Positions 25,742 to 34,108 of a stretch of DNA of 64,000 bases are shown in pieces (position 1 is the stretch's first letter; every line of letters starts with the position of its first letter). A program made the translations under genes and the position numbers. Source of the stretch: an uncultured Bacilli bacterium (GTDB taxonomy: Bacteria > Bacillota_I > Bacilli_A > RF39 > UBA660); the NCBI GenBank assembly GCA_949425635.1, contig CASPWD010000003.1, positions 1 through 64,000 on the forward strand, written 5' to 3'. The notes below the pieces were generated by a model. That model had not been told where the DNA came from, did not search any database, and worked only from the letters and a program-made list of their open reading frames with translations.

Positions 25742-26410
25742 ATGAAATTATTAGACCCTGTTATAGAAGTTGAGAAATATGATGGCATTCAAATTATGAA
25801 AAATATAGAAAGAGCTTGTAGAACTTGTTACAGAAGTGAAGATAAAATAACAGATACAAGTTATCAAAATTTATTAAAAAATTGTATTAATAGAGGACAT
25901 GAAAGTGTATTAGAACATGAGAAAATAACAGTTAGAATGCTATGTTCTATAAATACATATAAAGATTTAACTAGGCATAGAGCAGGTGCATCTTTCTCAA
26001 TAGAGAGTACAAGATATTGTAATTATTCTAAAGATAAATTTGATAATAATATTAAATTTATAAATCCAGTATATATCACAGACCCAAATAATTATGCTTG
26101 TTGGTTAGAATGTATGAAAAATATAGAAACTTTTTATATGGTAATGGCAAATAACAAAGCAACACCAGACCAATGTAGAACAATGCTTCCACATAGTGTA
26201 GCTGCTGAAGTTTGTATGACATGCAATATTAGAGAGTGGAAACATGTATTAGAATTAAGATGTAGTAATAAAGTACATCCAGAAATAAGACAGTTACTAA
26301 TTCCATTATTACTTAAATTCAAAGAAGATATGCCTGAAATATTTGATACAATACCTTATGATGAAGATTTCCCAAAAGAATGGTATGCAGAAATTAAAAT
26401 AATGAAATAG
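25742..26410 (+). CDS. thyX: flavin-dependent thymidylate synthase ThyX
   Basis: 222 residues. The ThyX motif is clear at about residues 77-93 (TRHRAGASFSIESTRYC), followed by the C-terminal DQCRTMLPHSVAAEVCMTCN and RCSNKVHPEIRQL segments that build the dUMP and FAD sites. It makes dTMP from dUMP with methylene-tetrahydrofolate and FAD. The phage also encodes SHMT, which supplies that folate, and a dUTPase, which supplies dUMP. GGAGG precedes the ATG. Confidence 0.95.
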   Translation: MKLLDPVIEVEKYDGIQIMKNIERACRTCYRSEDKITDTSYQNLLKNCINRGHESVLEHEKITVRMLCSINTYKDLTRHRAGASFSIESTRYCNYSKDKFDNNIKFINPVYITDPNNYACWLECMKNIETFYMVMANNKATPDQCRTMLPHSVAAEVCMTCNIREWKHVLELRCSNKVHPEIRQLLIPLLLKFKEDMPEIFDTIPYDEDFPKEWYAEIKIMK

Positions 26411-26421
26411 GGGTGATAATA

Positions 26422-26712
26422 GTGGCAAAAACAATATTTGAATTTGATGAGTTTGAAGATAGAGATGATATAAACATAATTGTAAATAGGCATAAATTAG
26501 TAACAGCATTATATGAACTAGCCAATTTAAGAAGAAATTTATATAAAGGATATACTAATATAATTGTAGTTAAAGATAATGAAATTGTATTTAAAGATGG
26601 AAGAGCATTAAAAGAATATAATACAGATAATACAGAAGAATATATAAATACGGATGATATTATAAATAAGATAGATGGAATACTAGAAGAAATAAATTCT
26701 CTCATAAATTAG
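26422..26712 (+). CDS. hypothetical protein
   Basis: Unrecognised 96-residue protein. Start GTG at 26422 has AGGGGTG six bases upstream; an earlier in-frame GTG at 26413 lies inside that site. The C-terminal third is acidic and helical. It follows thyX by 11 bases in the operon and has no motif I can name. Confidence 0.65.
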   Translation: MAKTIFEFDEFEDRDDINIIVNRHKLVTALYELANLRRNLYKGYTNIIVVKDNEIVFKDGRALKEYNTDNTEEYINTDDIINKIDGILEEINSLIN

Positions 26713-26730
26713 TAAGAATGGGGTGATAAT

Positions 26731-27117
26731 ATGTTAGATTTAGATGAAGCTAATTTAGCAATTTGTAGAAGAATAACATCTGAAAAGTTAGATTTATTAA
26801 AAGATTATGATATAAATCACAGACCTGGATATAGAGTAGTTTTAGAGGAACATTTACAAAGAGCTAGAGATTTTGCAATAAAAGAATATAAAGTACAAAA
26901 AAGATATGTAGAAAGTAATAAATTAGAATTAGATGATGCTTTAAATCATATTAAAGAAAGATGTGTTGATTTAACAAATCTTATAAGTATTACTAAAAAT
27001 AAAGAAACAGATGATTATATGTATCCAATAGGAGAGTTATGGGGATATATTGGTGCTTATGAAGGATTACAAATATTATTAAGGCAATTAACAGAAGGGG
27101 ATTATAAGAAGTTGTAA
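26731..27117 (+). CDS. hypothetical helical protein
   Basis: Unrecognised 128-residue, mostly helical, charged protein with GGGGTGAT before the ATG. No cysteines beyond two isolated ones and no membrane segment. Its stop codon TAA is the first part of the late promoter motif at 27115, so the gene ends within the next gene's control region. Confidence 0.65.
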   Translation: MLDLDEANLAICRRITSEKLDLLKDYDINHRPGYRVVLEEHLQRARDFAIKEYKVQKRYVESNKLELDDALNHIKERCVDLTNLISITKNKETDDYMYPIGELWGYIGAYEGLQILLRQLTEGDYKKL

Positions 27118-27130
27118 AATATTAATGAGG
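27115..27130 (+). promoter_or_regulatory. putative phage late promoter, copy 6
   Basis: GTAAAATATTAATGAGG, 48 bases before the ATG at 27163 and overlapping the stop of the previous gene. Confidence 0.55.
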
Positions 27131-27162
27131 GGTAGAATATATTTAAAAAGAGAGGTATTACT

Positions 27163-27360
27163 ATGGAAAAAGAAATTAAAAGAGATGGTTTATTTAAGTA
27201 CACATTTTATAATGAACAGCATAAAGAAGTTGCAGTTGTTAATATGGAAGGAATTACTAAAATAATAAATAATGATAATATTGAAGAATTTTTAAATATA
27301 GAAAACCTTAAAAAGATATTAAATGTAGATGAACTTATAATTGAAGAAATTTATAGATAA
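27163..27360 (+). CDS. hypothetical small protein
   Basis: Unrecognised 65-residue protein with its own late-type promoter and GAGAGG ribosome site, last gene of the nucleotide region. The pattern KRDGLFKYTFYNEQHKEVAVVNMEGI suggests a small beta domain followed by a helix. A terminator follows directly. Confidence 0.65.
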   Translation: MEKEIKRDGLFKYTFYNEQHKEVAVVNMEGITKIINNDNIEEFLNIENLKKILNVDELIIEEIYR

Positions 27361-27370
27361 TAAATTACAA

Positions 27371-27404
27371 AAACACATACTTAAATGTATGTGTTTATTT
27401 TTTA
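27371..27404. terminator. bidirectional terminator at convergent junction
   Basis: Perfect 10-bp stem (27371-27380 with 27387-27396), six-base loop, then ATTTTTTT on the plus strand; A-rich on the other side gives a T-run for the minus transcript. It separates the nucleotide operon from the early minus-strand genes. Confidence 0.85.
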
Positions 27405-27641
27405 ATCATTATTATATATAAGGTCATGAAGATTTCTAACTAATGTATAGATATTACCATCACTTTCTTTATAATTTCTTAAATAGTATTCTAACATAAC
27501 TATTTTGTTACTATCTCTATATCTATTTCTTTTATATGTACTAAATTCTTTTGAAAGTTTATCATACTTTATATCACTTTTGACATAAAGTATTAATAAG
27601 AATATAGAAACACAAATTAGAACTATGACTAAAATGTTCAT
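27402..27641 (-). CDS. small single-pass membrane protein
   Basis: 79 residues. An N-terminal hydrophobic segment (about 3-20) is followed by a basic, Tyr-rich cytoplasmic or exposed tail. It is the last gene of the long early operon and ends at the terminator. GAGGATATT precedes the ATG. Function unrecognised. Confidence 0.7.
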   Translation of the reverse strand: MNILVIVLICVSIFLLILYVKSDIKYDKLSKEFSTYKRNRYRDSNKIVMLEYYLRNYKESDGNIYTLVRNLHDLIYNND

Positions 27642-27660
27642 ATTTAATATCCTCTTTTCT

Positions 27661-28137
27661 TTATTCTTTTGAATGATAATCTCTATATATTTGTAATATT
27701 TTCTCAGCAGTCATCTCATCTTCTCCTAAAAATAGTATTTTATAGTTTCCACCATACCTTTTGGAACAACTTTTCAATCTTTCAGAGCTTCCTATAATTA
27801 AATCTTTCTTAGCAAACTTTTTAGCAGAACAATGTTGTTGATATAATATAACACCATAATCATCTATTAGCATATATTCACCATTTATATCTTTAGTTCC
27901 ATCATTGCTATTGCTAAGTATATATAATTTTCTTGGTATATCAAAATCTAAATATTCTGTTTTAATATGTATATGTTTATTATTTCTATATCTAACAAGT
28001 TGTGATGTGTGATGTTTAGTTTTATATTCATTATTAAATAATAATACATGTTCTCCTTTAAATACTTTGAATTTACCAGATACTTTATCATTTATATATA
28101 CATCTCTATTAATAGTTGCACCAAATTGATAGCTCAT
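27661..28137 (-). CDS. hypothetical early protein
   Basis: Unrecognised 158-residue basic protein, beta-rich in the first 110 residues and helical at the end (EMTAEKILQIYRDYH). Histidines and arginines are frequent (KTKHHTSQLVRYRNNKHIHIK), which could suit nucleic-acid contact. GGAGAAAG overlaps the end of the upstream gene. Confidence 0.65.
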   Translation of the reverse strand: MSYQFGATINRDVYINDKVSGKFKVFKGEHVLLFNNEYKTKHHTSQLVRYRNNKHIHIKTEYLDFDIPRKLYILSNSNDGTKDINGEYMLIDDYGVILYQQHCSAKKFAKKDLIIGSSERLKSCSKRYGGNYKILFLGEDEMTAEKILQIYRDYHSKE

Positions 28138-28139
28138 TT

Positions 28140-28364
28140 TTAATCACTTTCTCCTTCAAAGGATTTAGTTCCCTTTAAATAATTATTAAGATTGAATATT
28201 GTTTGCTGATATGTTTCACCATTCTTTTCTATGTATTGTTCATTTGTCATGTAGAAATTACACTTTTCTTTAGTACAATATAATTGTTTAAGACAAGCAC
28301 AATCTACTGACTTAGCTTTTTGTTCAAAAGCAAAACAATCAGATTTAGGTTGTTGTTTTTGCAT
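28140..28364 (-). CDS. small cysteine-cluster protein
   Basis: 74 residues with six cysteines in CFAF, CACLKQLYC and CNFY contexts at about residues 10-37. This spacing is typical of a small zinc-binding family common in Firmicutes phages. AAAGGAGGAT precedes the ATG. It lies two bases from its downstream neighbour, so translation is probably coupled. Confidence 0.7.
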   Translation of the reverse strand: MQKQQPKSDCFAFEQKAKSVDCACLKQLYCTKEKCNFYMTNEQYIEKNGETYQQTIFNLNNYLKGTKSFEGESD

Positions 28365-29357
28365 CTATTTATCCTCCTTTATATTTAATTCAACAATTCT
28401 TTTTATTGAATAATCATCTAATGTTTCTTTAGATTTACCATTTATAATTTTCTGTATTTTATTTATATATTGATAAAATCTTTTAATTAAATCATTATTC
28501 TTTTTGTTTTCTTCTTTAGAAGTAGTTGGGTCAGAGATTAAACATTCAAACCAAGTTTCAATAGATATTTTATTAAAATATTTATCATCAAACTTGTCAA
28601 TGATATTAACATCTTTTTCAAAATCTTCTGAACTAGCTCCTTTTTGTACTGCAAGTCTAACTTCTATTTTTGGACTCCAACCATCACGTTCTATTACTAT
28701 ATAATCCATTGTTTTCAACTTTTTAACAAGTTTCTTTGCTATTGATATATGATATTTCAATTCAAACCATTGTTTTAAACTAGATTGGATATGATATTTT
28801 AAATCTTTGATATATATTCTTAATGCTCTAAAATTAGATACTTCATAATATATCTTATCTTTACCATAACCAGAATAGATATATGATTTTATAGGATGCT
28901 TGTGTATGAATTTTAATATATCTGGTATATCATCTAAATACCATTCTTCTTTTTTAATTCTTTTATTATTAGAATTTATTTCATACCATGCCTGTCTATA
29001 TGCACCTTGTAAAAAACTAGAATAAGAAGGTTTAAACTTATCTATATTTCTTTCATATTGAGTAAAGAATACAAGTTCAGATTCTGAAGATATTCTATAA
29101 GAATCTGACCATAATGTATTATTACTTTCTAATGCCTCTTTCAAGCTATCAAATCTTTTAGTATTCCAGAATGCAAACTTAAATCCAGGTATCTCTTTAA
29201 TATGGAAATGACAAATGCTGTCTTTAGGTCCTTTAAAGAAAAAATATGTATCACCAAATTCCACATCTATAATATGAAAATCAGTTTCTTCTTCAATTTG
29301 CAATAATGCAGATTTAATTAAATTTTTATTTGATATTTTACTAGGTTTAACATTCAT
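28365..29357 (-). CDS. hypothetical early protein, 330 residues
   Basis: No family recognised. The first 130 residues are mixed beta with many aromatic residues; residues 150-240 are basic and helical; the last 70 residues are Lys/Asn-rich. No cysteine cluster, nucleotide-binding motif or membrane segment. It overlaps the upstream gene by 11 bases. A host-directed early role is only inferred from its promoter and strand. Confidence 0.65.
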   Translation of the reverse strand: MNVKPSKISNKNLIKSALLQIEEETDFHIIDVEFGDTYFFFKGPKDSICHFHIKEIPGFKFAFWNTKRFDSLKEALESNNTLWSDSYRISSESELVFFTQYERNIDKFKPSYSSFLQGAYRQAWYEINSNNKRIKKEEWYLDDIPDILKFIHKHPIKSYIYSGYGKDKIYYEVSNFRALRIYIKDLKYHIQSSLKQWFELKYHISIAKKLVKKLKTMDYIVIERDGWSPKIEVRLAVQKGASSEDFEKDVNIIDKFDDKYFNKISIETWFECLISDPTTSKEENKKNNDLIKRFYQYINKIQKIINGKSKETLDDYSIKRIVELNIKEDK

Positions 29358-29808
29358 CGCTACTTACACCTCGCTTACTATTAAAATAATCTGTTTCATG
29401 TTTTAAACATCTGTATAGATTATTATATTCTTTTATAGTCATATCTCCTAAATCATCTATATCTACATATTCTTTTTCAATATCATCTTTATTTACTTTT
29501 ATAATATACTCATCTTTGAAAGCTCTAGGTAAACTTAATTTTAAATCATTTTTAATCATATTAAGTGCAGTATCTAAAAATTCTTTACTTTCAGAAGTTG
29601 ACCATATTTCTGTTTGTATTTCAATATTCTCATTAGAACCAGCATCTATATAAATATCACCAACAGGAGAATACTGTAATCCTTTTTCTAATTTAGATGC
29701 AATATTTGTAGATTTTCTAATGCAATTTATTGTTACTAACCAATGTATTAAATTATCAGAATAGAACTTTACATCATCTTCAATTAGTTTTTCAAAAACA
29801 TTATTCAT
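29347..29808 (-). CDS. hypothetical early protein
   Basis: Unrecognised 153-residue acidic protein with GGAGGTATT before the ATG. The middle (VGDIYIDAGSNENIEIQTEIWSTS without longer motif) looks beta-like, and the C-terminal 40 residues are helical. It is cotranscribed with its neighbours from the promoter at 30215-30243. Confidence 0.65.
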   Translation of the reverse strand: MNNVFEKLIEDDVKFYSDNLIHWLVTINCIRKSTNIASKLEKGLQYSPVGDIYIDAGSNENIEIQTEIWSTSESKEFLDTALNMIKNDLKLSLPRAFKDEYIIKVNKDDIEKEYVDIDDLGDMTIKEYNNLYRCLKHETDYFNSKRGVSSDEC

Positions 29809-29820
29809 AATTAATACCTC

Positions 29821-30168
29821 CTACATTCTTTTAGGTTCATGTAAACCTAATAATCCTATAAATTTAGATTGGGATAAAGTATTTTCTATATCTTCTATAA
29901 AATCTTTTATTCTTTTTAATTCTTCTCCATCTATTACATCTCGTGTGCCTAATCTACATACTTTAGTATAGTCTACTATATAATATGACATTGTATCATA
30001 AATTATTGTTTTTGGTATAAATCTGTTTATAGGCATTGAAAATCCTTTATTTTTATATTCATGTGCAAACATAATTGAATTTCCTGTTCTAGTATCTTCG
30101 CATGTAAGTTTTAAAGTTGTCCCAAATTCACCTTTTAATTCTATTTTTAAATCAAATAAATCTTTCAT
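29821..30168 (-). CDS. hypothetical early protein
   Basis: Unrecognised 115-residue protein, first gene after early promoter copy 4, with GAGAGGAT before the ATG. Beta-rich first half (FGTTLKLTCEDTRTGNS), then a helix ending LHEPKRM. No known motif. Confidence 0.65.
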   Translation of the reverse strand: MKDLFDLKIELKGEFGTTLKLTCEDTRTGNSIMFAHEYKNKGFSMPINRFIPKTIIYDTMSYYIVDYTKVCRLGTRDVIDGEELKRIKDFIEDIENTLSQSKFIGLLGLHEPKRM

Positions 30169-30214
30169 AATAAAATCCTCTCTTTCATATTTATTATTTA
30201 CTTACTATGTTATA

Positions 30215-30243
30215 ATTATACTATAAGTTTTAAAATATGTCAA
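30215..30243 (-). promoter_or_regulatory. early sigma-A-type promoter, copy 4
   Basis: Minus-strand TTGACA, the common 17-base spacer and TATAAT. It lies inside the long early region and boosts the genes from 30168 down to 27402. Confidence 0.85.
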
Positions 30244-30258
30244 GGGTTTTTGAAATTT

Positions 30259-30531
30259 TTATAAGTTTAGATTTCCAAAAAATTCTTTTATATCTTTTTC
30301 TGTAATGAATGGATTATATGTTTCTTCTTGATATTCTAATTCTTCTTCACTTAATTCTTTATGTCTTACCATATATCTTTGTATATCATCTTCTTTATAT
30401 TCTTTTATTTCATTATAAGAACGAACATATACTTCATATACTATTTCTTTATTATTCCTAATCCAAGATTTAACTATAACACCTATTAAATTTCCTTCTA
30501 CTACAACCATATCCCCAAAACAAAATTTCAT
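30259..30531 (-). CDS. conserved small phage protein
   Basis: 90 residues with a beta-barrel-like start (FGDMVVVEGNLIGVIVKSW, YEVYVRSYNEIKEYKEDDI) and the stretch RYMVRHKELSEEELEYQ, a pattern I recognise from uncharacterised proteins of many Firmicutes phages. GGGAGG precedes the ATG. Function unknown. Confidence 0.75.
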   Translation of the reverse strand: MKFCFGDMVVVEGNLIGVIVKSWIRNNKEIVYEVYVRSYNEIKEYKEDDIQRYMVRHKELSEEELEYQEETYNPFITEKDIKEFFGNLNL

Positions 30532-30556
30532 ATATAAACCTCCCTAACTATAATTA

Positions 30557-32803
30557 TTATTTAGTGTATGCTTTTACATTATTTCTGTCTAATACTCTTC
30601 TTACTGTTGTTCCTGAAATATTATATAAATCACCAACCTTTTCAGCACTTTTAATTCTTAAATAATCACTACATATAGAATCTTCGTCTAGGTCTAGTTT
30701 AGAGTGTGATTTTTTCATCTCTATATTATTGTTATTTAATATTAATTTAACTAATTCCCTGTTGCAATGTAATTTTTGTGCAACCTTAGTGTATGATTTG
30801 AGTTTTTTATATAATAAGCATACCTCATCATCATTAATAGATTTTTTCCTTCTTTTTAATACATTAATATGATTACTGTGTAATATTCTACTAATATATG
30901 ACGAACTTTTATTGGTAATTTTATGAATATCTTGTATTGATTTATTTTCTTTAGTATATAACTTACATATATATTTTATGTCTTCCTGTGTTGCCTTTCT
31001 TGGATTTGTATTTGCTTTTATACTGCGTAAGTAATCTCTGACAGTATCATATCCGAAATCAAGTGCAATACTTAATTGTTTTATCGTCATACTTCCAAAG
31101 TTGTTTTTAATAAATTTTTTATCATCGTCAGATAGTAGATAGTTTTCTATTTCACCCATATTATATAATATTCTTCTAACAAGTGGTACAGTAATCTCTA
31201 ATTCATTTGATATGTCAGTACAAGATTTATTTTGATTATATAAATCTATTACTTTACCACAAACATCATCATTAAATGTAAATTTCTTAAAATTTTCACA
31301 CCCTATATTGCACAAATCTAATCCTCTAAGTAAGTGCCATCTTTTAAGATTAAGTCGTGAACATAATTCTTCCAATGTTATACCATTTTGGATATTTTTC
31401 TCTATAAACTTTTTATTTTTATTTATTATTTTGATTAAATCATCATTAGATATAATGTTTAATGGTTTTCCATTATAGCAGTTATTTTCCTTGAGTATTT
31501 TAACAACAGTACCTCTATTTATTTTATATTTATTCGCAATTTCTGCTATTGATAAATTATTGTCTTTTGCTATCTCTGCTCTAATATCATCAGGTACCTC
31601 TTTCCAATGTTTAAATTTATTTAAAACATCTTCTATTTCTTTTGTTTTGGATATAAGATTTATACACTCACTAAATATCTTTTTATCTTTATTAGACTTG
31701 ATACTTAAATCTAAATTATTTTGACTTCCACACTCAAAATCATTCTCTATTTGTCGTATATGTGAACTATTATCAACTAAATCAAATATAACAGGTTTAT
31801 TACCATTTATAGCTCTTCCTATCTGTTGAAAATACACAATAGGTGAGGTTGTTCTTCTTAAAAGAATAGCAATACTACATTTTGGTAAATGTAATCCTTC
31901 ATTTAGTTTATTACAAGAAATCATAATATCAATAGAATTATTATCTTCATCATCAGAATATTCATTTAGATAATTATTATTCTCCTTATCTGTATAATCT
32001 GAACTTAAACTAAATATCTTTATATTCTTATTTGGGAATGCTTCTGTAAACCATTTATAACAACTTTCTTTTGCAGTATCAATATCTTTTAGTCTTGATA
32101 TATAAAGAACTACTTTTAGATTTTCTTTAAGTTTATTTTTTGATATATTCTCTCTAAGGATATTGGAAACATTTAAAAGTTTATCTATCTCATATCTATC
32201 TACATCTTCCATTCTTTCATCATATATTTCTTTATCTAATCCTGATAAATCACAATATGCAACAACATAATCTATTTTAGGAGTATATCCTGCCTGAATA
32301 CCGTCTAATAAATCAAATCTTGATGTTTCAATGCCATCAAAAAAGTCTTCTACAACATTTATCATATCTCCTCTTTCTGGTGTTGCAGTAAACCCTATTA
32401 TTTTTGTTTTTCCATTATTAATAATATCAAAAGCATTTATAATAGATTGTCTCCACTTATTTCTTCCTAGCCTATGTACTTCATCACAAATAATATAATC
32501 AATGTTAGAAAAGTTATCTTCTATTTCACTATCTTTCATAAACAATAATGATTGATATGTTTTAATAATTACGTCATAGTCTTGAAATATCTTTTTATAT
32601 CCTTTAATTAAACTTTTCGCTGGTACAAATACTATAAATTTCTTATCTGGTAATATTTCAATTAATCTTTTTATTAAATAATATGTCTTTCCATAACCAG
32701 TATATCTAACACAACATACCCTATCATTTTGTTTTAATTTACCCAATATTTCACCAATAGTTCTACTTCTATGCTCCTCTAAAGTTATAGATGTACTATT
32801 CAT
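30557..32803 (-). CDS. SF2 helicase fused to a tandem array of seven HTH domains
   Basis: 748 residues. Residues 1-350 form a superfamily 2 helicase: Walker A TGYGKT (35-40), DEVH (107-110), FTATPERGD (138-146), and QIGRAI (327-332). From about residue 405 there are seven consecutive helix-turn-helix-like units, near 406-440, 455-492, 512-550, 560-595, 606-645, 658-694 and 706-743, several with the resolvase-type pattern S-x-x-x-I-A then T-V-x-x-I-L. The motor should act on DNA in an ATP-dependent way while the array may give extended sequence recognition. Early gene; AAAGGAGG before the ATG. Confidence 0.85.
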   Translation of the reverse strand: MNSTSITLEEHRSRTIGEILGKLKQNDRVCCVRYTGYGKTYYLIKRLIEILPDKKFIVFVPAKSLIKGYKKIFQDYDVIIKTYQSLLFMKDSEIEDNFSNIDYIICDEVHRLGRNKWRQSIINAFDIINNGKTKIIGFTATPERGDMINVVEDFFDGIETSRFDLLDGIQAGYTPKIDYVVAYCDLSGLDKEIYDERMEDVDRYEIDKLLNVSNILRENISKNKLKENLKVVLYISRLKDIDTAKESCYKWFTEAFPNKNIKIFSLSSDYTDKENNNYLNEYSDDEDNNSIDIMISCNKLNEGLHLPKCSIAILLRRTTSPIVYFQQIGRAINGNKPVIFDLVDNSSHIRQIENDFECGSQNNLDLSIKSNKDKKIFSECINLISKTKEIEDVLNKFKHWKEVPDDIRAEIAKDNNLSIAEIANKYKINRGTVVKILKENNCYNGKPLNIISNDDLIKIINKNKKFIEKNIQNGITLEELCSRLNLKRWHLLRGLDLCNIGCENFKKFTFNDDVCGKVIDLYNQNKSCTDISNELEITVPLVRRILYNMGEIENYLLSDDDKKFIKNNFGSMTIKQLSIALDFGYDTVRDYLRSIKANTNPRKATQEDIKYICKLYTKENKSIQDIHKITNKSSSYISRILHSNHINVLKRRKKSINDDEVCLLYKKLKSYTKVAQKLHCNRELVKLILNNNNIEMKKSHSKLDLDEDSICSDYLRIKSAEKVGDLYNISGTTVRRVLDRNNVKAYTK

Positions 32804-32820
32804 GTTATATTCCTCCTTTG

Positions 32821-33192
32821 TTACATATCTTTTAAAATTCTGTTTATTGCTTCGAAGCCACCAATATATTTATGTTGTTCAGTAGTTGCAGAAGTAATAT
32901 CATAACTACCTGCATTTTTTATACATTGTGCTCTTTCTTCTTTCAATATGTCCTTCCAATACTCATTATTTTCATATCTTGCTTGAGCAGCACCTAATTC
33001 ATATTCCTTACTCAAACTTTCATTTAATGATTTACATCTATTTAGATATTTATTAAATAATACTTCTATTATATGCAAATTTCCTTGCTGCAGATTATTG
33101 ACAAAAGGGCTTAAATTTTCATCTCCTATTTTTATAAGTCTGTTATAACAATCATTAAATGTTTCAATATCTCTCTTTATCTCTTCATCCAT
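32821..33192 (-). CDS. hypothetical helical early protein
   Basis: Unrecognised 123-residue acidic helical protein with TAGGAGG before the ATG, two bases from its upstream neighbour and 17 bases before the helicase gene. It may be translated together with the helicase; no direct evidence of partnership. Confidence 0.65.
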   Translation of the reverse strand: MDEEIKRDIETFNDCYNRLIKIGDENLSPFVNNLQQGNLHIIEVLFNKYLNRCKSLNESLSKEYELGAAQARYENNEYWKDILKEERAQCIKNAGSYDITSATTEQHKYIGGFEAINRILKDM

Positions 33193-33194
33193 AT

Positions 33195-33806
33195 CTAATA
33201 TTTCCTCCTAATCTTTGCTCTTGTTATAAATGAATGTAATCCAAATTTAGCCATATCTTCAAGTAAAAATTCTAATTGTTTTCTGGTTTCATCATGTAAA
33301 AGCATTCTTTCTTTATTTTTATTATAAAATTCTAATGGAGATTCTTTATTCCATTTATCTCCTAAATATGTTTGTCCAGCAGCAATCATATTACATATCA
33401 TTTCAATTAAATAATTATATGGTATCTCAATAGGTTCTGGAATACTAATATATTTAGTGTAATGTATTGTTTGTCTTTTTGAATATTTACTAGGAATACT
33501 AGGTATAAATTCTCCTGTAGTTTGAATAGGTTTAGGTTCAAAGTTATCAACCCAATATTCCCAATGATGTGGATTATGTCCTCTATGGTGTAGCCAAGCA
33601 AAAGAATAACCTTTATCTTTCTTTTCTGCATCTATTGGGCTACTTGTTCCTTGATAATATTTTGCACTTGTAAAAAATTCAATAGAAGAATACTTACTTA
33701 AATCGTGTAACAATCCTTGTTTATATAATCCTATTTTAAAACATAGTTTCATTACCTTATGTCTGTGTTTAGTAATTGTTTTAAAATGTTGCCAATATTT
33801 ATTCAT
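33195..33806 (-). CDS. DUF5662-like HD-type protein
   Basis: 203 residues. The pattern HRHKVMKLCFKIGLYKQGLL then HDLSKYSSIEFFTSAKYY, followed by YSFAWLHHRGHNPHHWEYW, matches the DUF5662 family, whose His and Asp residues (HRH, HDxSK, HHRGHNPHH) suggest a metal-dependent HD-like hydrolase. Substrate unknown. It heads the 32821-30557 group, with GAAGGAG before the ATG. Confidence 0.8.
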   Translation of the reverse strand: MNKYWQHFKTITKHRHKVMKLCFKIGLYKQGLLHDLSKYSSIEFFTSAKYYQGTSSPIDAEKKDKGYSFAWLHHRGHNPHHWEYWVDNFEPKPIQTTGEFIPSIPSKYSKRQTIHYTKYISIPEPIEIPYNYLIEMICNMIAAGQTYLGDKWNKESPLEFYNKNKERMLLHDETRKQLEFLLEDMAKFGLHSFITRAKIRRKY

Positions 33807-33842
33807 TTATATATCTCCTTCCATTATAATTATTACAACATC

Positions 33843-33983
33843 TTATAAATAGCTATCTAAATAATCTAGTATGTCAAGTTTAGCATCATCACCTGCTTTA
33901 GTAAACATTTCTGTATTCTCAATTAGATGTATTAAATATAAAATATCATCTACAACTGCATCTTTATATTCTTTATCGTCCAT
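33843..33983 (-). CDS. tiny acidic early protein
   Basis: 46-residue, strongly acidic protein (starts MDDKEYKDAVVDDILYLI) with AAGGAGGTAA before the ATG, the first gene after early promoter copy 5. It is probably a single or paired helix. Small acidic early proteins often bind host enzymes, but no target can be named. Confidence 0.65.
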   Translation of the reverse strand: MDDKEYKDAVVDDILYLIHLIENTEMFTKAGDDAKLDILDYLDSYL

Positions 33984-34013
33984 AAATATTACCTCCTTGT
34001 AATTGTTATATTT

Positions 34014-34042
34014 AATATACTATAAGTTTTAAAATATGTCAA
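34014..34042 (-). promoter_or_regulatory. early sigma-A-type promoter, copy 5
   Basis: Minus-strand TTGACA, the common spacer, and TATATT as -10. It drives the tiny gene at 33843 and probably the long run down to 30259. Confidence 0.8.
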
Positions 34043-34059
34043 GCATTTTTGTAAAATTT

Positions 34060-34095
34060 TTATAAAATATAGATAGAGCGTTAAACTCTATCTAT
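34060..34095 (-). terminator. terminator after the papain-like protease gene
   Basis: Perfect 10-bp stem (34069-34078 with 34086-34095), seven-base loop, followed on the minus strand by ATTTTATAAAAATTTT. It separates the protease transcript from early promoter copy 5. Confidence 0.75.
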
Positions 34096-34108
34096 TGTAG
34101 TATTATTC

